DNA from: JBOGEB01 sp050743125
GTDB taxonomy: Bacteria > Actinomycetota > Nitriliruptoria > Euzebyales > Egibacteraceae
Length of the DNA stretch: 32,755 nucleotides
Assembly: GCA_050743125.1 (NCBI GenBank)
Contig: JBOGEB010000023.1
Span: forward strand, 1-32,755
Reading direction: 5' to 3'
A program made the position numbers and the translations under genes. Shown piece after piece: positions 31,757-32,755 of the stretch. Below the pieces are notes generated by a model, which was given only the letters and a program-made list of their open reading frames with translations, did no database searches and was not told where the DNA came from. Position 1 is the first letter of the stretch. Every line of letters starts with the position of its first letter.

Positions 31757-32638
31757 TTGGGTAAGGTGAACTTTACTCCCATATCCGCTGACCCCAGCGC
31801 TACCCCCCACCGACCACCCTCCCAGGACCCCCCGATCGCGGCGACCCTCGCGCGCGTCGCCGCGCGTTGCGAGCGGTGGACGGTGCGGATCGGGCTGCCC
31901 ACAGGGCCTGAGTGGGTGCCCGCCACGACGGTCGCCGAGCTGCTCGACGAGCTGCTCGCCAGTATCGGGGAGCACTACGGGACGGCGGACCCGGCAGTCA
32001 TCGGCACCTACTTCCTCAAGAGGTACGCCCGGGGAACGGCAGCCGCGGCCCTCGTCTGCCTGGCCACGGAGCGGCGCGTCCCAGACGTGGCGCCCGGCAA
32101 TGTCGCGTTCCGGTTCGGGCCGGACGGGAGGGTCCAGGAGGCCGCGCTCGTGGTGCCAACGTTCGCCGCGCTGCCGGACGATCCCGACGCCGAGCACCCT
32201 GACGCGGTCGTCCTGCCCGACGTCGCCGCGCTGCGCTGCTGGCTGCGCGACCGGTTCGTGTGCGGGCACCTCGCCACCATCGTCCCGCTGCTCCGCCAGC
32301 GCACCCGCCGGGGGCCGCGCGCGCTGTGGGGGACGGTCTCGGACATGTGCACGGGCGCGCTCGCGCTGCTCGCCGAGATCGAGGGCACCCTGGAGGCGGC
32401 GGGCCAGCTCGACCGCGAGTCACGCGCCTTCCTCGCCACCGGCCCGCCTCTGATCGACGCGCCACCATTCCGCCCGATCGTCCACGCGGGCATGCTGGCG
32501 TCCGGCTGGCGGCGCGTGACGTGCTGCCTCGCCTACCGACTGCCGGACCACGGCCTGTGCGCGAGCTGTCCCTGCATGGACCAAGACGAGCGCGAGCGGC
32601 GGCTCCGCATCACGCTGGAGCAGCCTCCCGGCGCCTAG
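31757..32638 (+). CDS. FhuF-like (2Fe-2S) ferric-siderophore reductase
   Basis: 293 residues from TTG 31757; GTG 31766 is nearly as good, since no ribosome site settles it. The C-terminus has the FhuF iron-sulfur motif: Cys256-Cys257 (RRVTCCLAYRLPDHGLCASC) then Cys268 and Cys271, the C-C-x10-C-x2-C pattern, plus an extra Cys273. The body is FhuF-like, with GTYFLKRYARGTAAAALVCL and RDRFVCGHLATIVPLLRQRT. It would release iron from imported siderophores by reduction in the cytosol. Iron-box control fits. No siderophore transporter is in the window. Confidence 0.82.
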   Translation: MGKVNFTPISADPSATPHRPPSQDPPIAATLARVAARCERWTVRIGLPTGPEWVPATTVAELLDELLASIGEHYGTADPAVIGTYFLKRYARGTAAAALVCLATERRVPDVAPGNVAFRFGPDGRVQEAALVVPTFAALPDDPDAEHPDAVVLPDVAALRCWLRDRFVCGHLATIVPLLRQRTRRGPRALWGTVSDMCTGALALLAEIEGTLEAAGQLDRESRAFLATGPPLIDAPPFRPIVHAGMLASGWRRVTCCLAYRLPDHGLCASCPCMDQDERERRLRITLEQPPGA

Positions 32639-32660
32639 ATGCTTGTTTCCTTTGTCGGGT

Positions 32661-32755
32661 TCAGTGGTCGTAGGCGATCAGCGAGCGTTTGTCGGGCTGG
32701 TCGAGCTGCCGGTTGAGCCAGATCCCGGCGGCCAGGGCGAGCAGCCGCTGGGCGA
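32661..32755 (-). CDS. IS982-like transposase, C-terminal end (cut by window edge)
   Basis: The minus strand ends QRLLALAAGIWLNRQLDQPD then KRSLIAYDH-stop. The AIWxN and SLxAYDH block is the characteristic C-terminus of IS982-type DDE transposases. The rest lies outside the window, so its integrity is unknown. It starts 22 bases beyond the FhuF-like gene's stop, so an IS end should lie near 32640-32660. Confidence 0.75.
   Translation of the reverse strand, partial: AQRLLALAAGIWLNRQLDQPDKRSLIAYDH

Overview
The window is high-GC actinomycete DNA. Evidence is the GC-rich codon use, GTG and TTG starts, purine-rich ribosome sites, an XRE regulator with a TPR tail, a Phd/PIN pair, and tyrosine recombinases of actinobacterial type. 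I cannot name the genus with confidence; TPR debris, the MazEF type and heavy gene decay would fit a Frankia-like or related soil actinomycete (inference). A run of exactly 100 N at 2498-2597 shows that this is a draft scaffold.

The window splits at the tRNA-Arg(CCU) gene (17822-17893, minus strand). The left half (1-17.8 kb) looks like a decaying genomic island. It holds three tyrosine-recombinase remnants, an NYN-domain gene, a zinc-finger gene with PVTVT repeats, a broken mazEF pair, a TPR scrap, a DUF488/DUF488/Dual-OB trio whose third member is frameshifted, an intact Phd/PIN toxin-antitoxin pair, and a frameshifted IS1182-like element with CTAG duplications. Many of these genes have a single-base frameshift and three have an in-frame stop, two of them at positions that look like former Gln codons. 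Intact islets are a four-gene overlapping operon with two sigma-factor-like proteins (3995-5728), a tyrosine phosphatase, an LLM-class flavin oxidoreductase, and a markedly lower-GC gene for an AlgG-like beta-helix epimerase (6840-8447), which is probably foreign.

The right half (18.2-32.7 kb) is mostly intact and densely packed. First comes a four-gene carbohydrate ABC importer (ATPase, lipoprotein binding protein, two permeases) reading with translational overlaps. A damaged PadR-like regulator sits under a palindrome. Next is a carotenoid region: a CrtA-like monooxygenase, then (divergent from an XRE/TPR regulator) a CrtO/CrtI-type oxidoreductase, CruF-type hydratase, GT2 glycosyltransferase and CrtI/CrtD-type desaturase in one overlapping operon. 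Together these suggest desaturation, hydration, glycosylation and oxygenation of an acyclic carotenoid; phytoene synthase and prenyl synthase are not in the window. A CDP-alcohol phosphatidyltransferase-like protein, an FhuF-like Fe-S protein behind an IdeR/DmdR-like iron box, and the C-terminus of an IS982-like transposase close the window.

The best candidates for little-described biology are the dual-sigma operon with its internally duplicated small protein, the DUF488/DUF488/Dual-OB trio, the foreign epimerase gene and the tiny overlapping ORFs ahead of the carotenoid operon.
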